This document shows, one piece after another, positions 63,161 to 64,000 of a DNA stretch of 64,000 bases. Below the pieces are notes generated by a model. The model did not search any database and had not been told where the DNA came from. It worked only from the letters and a program-made list of their open reading frames with translations. The translations under genes were made by a program, and so were the position numbers. Position 1 is the first letter of the stretch; each line of letters opens with the position of its first letter. The DNA comes from Plutella xylostella (lineage: Eukaryota; Arthropoda; Insecta; Lepidoptera; Plutellidae). The stretch is taken from assembly GCF_932276165.1 (NCBI RefSeq), contig NC_064012.1, forward strand, positions 1,061,501 to 1,125,500, given 5' to 3'.

Positions 63161-64000
63161 ATGAGTGGAATTTGTTTCAATTGTTCCCAACCAACAATGG
63201 TAAAAAACCAATTGAAATGCAATGGCTGTCAACATATTCTACATTACTCCTGTGTCGGTTTAACAGAGGGAGAATTCAATAAAATGCTTCCTATGAATAA
63301 ACCTAAATGGAAGTGCCCCACTTGCAAGTCTAAGAAAGAGAGTCCTCTGTCAAAGCAACAACATGAACATGGTGCTACACCAACAAACACCACTAAAAGA
63401 CAAACAGACTCACTGATTCCGGATGTCCCATCATCCATGGTAAATCTCGACACAAAAGCTTTCATTGAGTTTTTTGAGAGAAGGTTTTGCTCTCTCCGGG
63501 AGGAGTGGAAGAAGGACATAAGTGAAATCCTTAAACCAGTTCAGAGCGATATAAAACTTATCTCTGAGCGACTTGAGAACTGGGAGAGCCGTCTGGATAT
63601 TCTAGAGGCCAAGGTAAGCGGAATTAATGACCTGTACAGTGAAAATGAAGCGCTCAAGAAAGACCTCAATAAGATGCAGAAAAGTTTTGACACTCTGGAT
63701 CAAAACTCCCGACAGTGTAATTTGGAAATCCAAAATATCCCTGAGACAAGTGGAGAGGATCTCGTCGGCTTAGTATGCAATATCGGCAGCCTAATCGGAG
63801 TGAGCGTGCCGGTGGAGAGCATTCGTAGCGTGCACCGCACGGCCCCCGGCGCCCAGCGCGACCGCCCGCGGAACATCGTGCTGCAACTCACCACCCGCCG
63901 CCTGCGCGACAACCTGCTGGCTGCAGCGCGCACTCGCCGCGAGCTCACCACCGAGCAGCTGTCTCTCCCGCCTCCAGTCCGTCGCTTCTATATAAATGAA
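63161..64000 (+). CDS. LINE ORF1 protein with PHD finger and coiled coil, truncated by window edge
   Basis: The frame is open for 280 codons from ATG 63161 to the last base. Residues 5-55 form a complete C4HC3 PHD-type zinc finger (Cys5, Cys8, Cys20, Cys23, His28, Cys31, Cys52, Cys55). Residues about 95-185 are a heptad-rich coiled coil (RLENWESRLDILEAKVSGIN, ENEALKKDLNKMQKSF). Residues about 188-280 (NLEIQNIPET, SIRSVHRTAP, RPRNIVLQLTTRRLRDNLLA, VRRFYINE) match the RNA-binding domain of CR1-group LINE ORF1 proteins, also seen in the cellular relatives of the FP-type fold. ORF1 proteins coat the LINE RNA. GC rises sharply after residue 215. No stop or frameshift is seen, so this is a young copy. 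The polymerase ORF2 would follow beyond the window. Confidence 0.85.
   Translation, partial: MSGICFNCSQPTMVKNQLKCNGCQHILHYSCVGLTEGEFNKMLPMNKPKWKCPTCKSKKESPLSKQQHEHGATPTNTTKRQTDSLIPDVPSSMVNLDTKAFIEFFERRFCSLREEWKKDISEILKPVQSDIKLISERLENWESRLDILEAKVSGINDLYSENEALKKDLNKMQKSFDTLDQNSRQCNLEIQNIPETSGEDLVGLVCNIGSLIGVSVPVESIRSVHRTAPGAQRDRPRNIVLQLTTRRLRDNLLAAARTRRELTTEQLSLPPPVRRFYINE

Noticed and set aside
63161..64000. Host chromatin gene with PHD finger
   Set aside because: PHD plus coiled coil plus the IQNIP...RRFYINE domain is the LINE ORF1 arrangement; no intron is seen in 840 bp.

Overview
The window looks like a moth or butterfly (Lepidoptera) nuclear genome segment. It is AT-rich, almost gene-free and densely packed with transposable-element relics of kinds typical of that order: short TA- and TTA-flanked MITEs, Helitron-like pieces ending in CTAGT, tRNA-headed SINEs with AGAAT-type tails, 5'-truncated RTE and Jockey-like LINEs, and hAT elements with clear 8-bp target duplications. 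No tRNA, rRNA, CRISPR, bacterial or viral gene was recognised. The order-level call is inference from repeat style. The species cannot be named from the sequence alone.

The best evidence for a host gene is two short minus-strand coding exons 26 kb apart (12346-12476 and 38602-38786). Both begin with an ATG, both end in Ile-Pro plus the first two bases (AG) of a split codon, and both stop at a GT splice donor in the same phase. This is what alternative first exons of one minus-strand gene look like. Their shared downstream exon is not visible and probably lies left of the window, so positions 1-12345 would be intron. I could not name the gene. Several GC-rich islands (21600-21800, 39800-40070, 45995-46170), a clean TATA-plus-initiator promoter on the plus strand (39274-39334) and a CCAAT cluster (20359-20569) may be further regulatory parts of this region.

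Layout. 1-5.8 kb: end of a hAT element, MITEs, an RTE relic and a Helitron-like piece. 6.2-8.5 kb: a nest of elements with readable target duplications (RTE inside a Jockey-like LINE inside a hAT, abutting a mariner-type MITE). 8.7-15 kb: small MITEs, a SINE, first-exon candidate 1a and a second Jockey relic. 15.7-18.9 kb: a dispersed TTCATTGCCGTGG motif array split by SINE, RTE and palindrome insertions. 19-31.6 kb: MITEs, an inverted SINE, a GATGTGGTTGC minisatellite MITE and a GGGTTCCGTAGCC repeat. 32-48 kb: the emptiest part, holding exon 1b, the orphan promoter and possible conserved noncoding blocks. 48-58.7 kb: LINE C-terminal relics (one with three TTAGG units inside its zinc finger), a 669-bp foldback, a second hAT with an identifiable empty site, and a 262-bp tandem duplication. 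59.2-60.7 kb: a second nest, with a Tc1-like element that keeps a spliced DNA-binding exon but no catalytic domain. 63.2 kb to the end: an intact, window-truncated LINE ORF1 with a PHD finger.

One MITE family (called MITE-A here; TIR CACTCACGGGCAATG, TA target) recurs at least fourteen times and is the most abundant recognisable sequence in the window.
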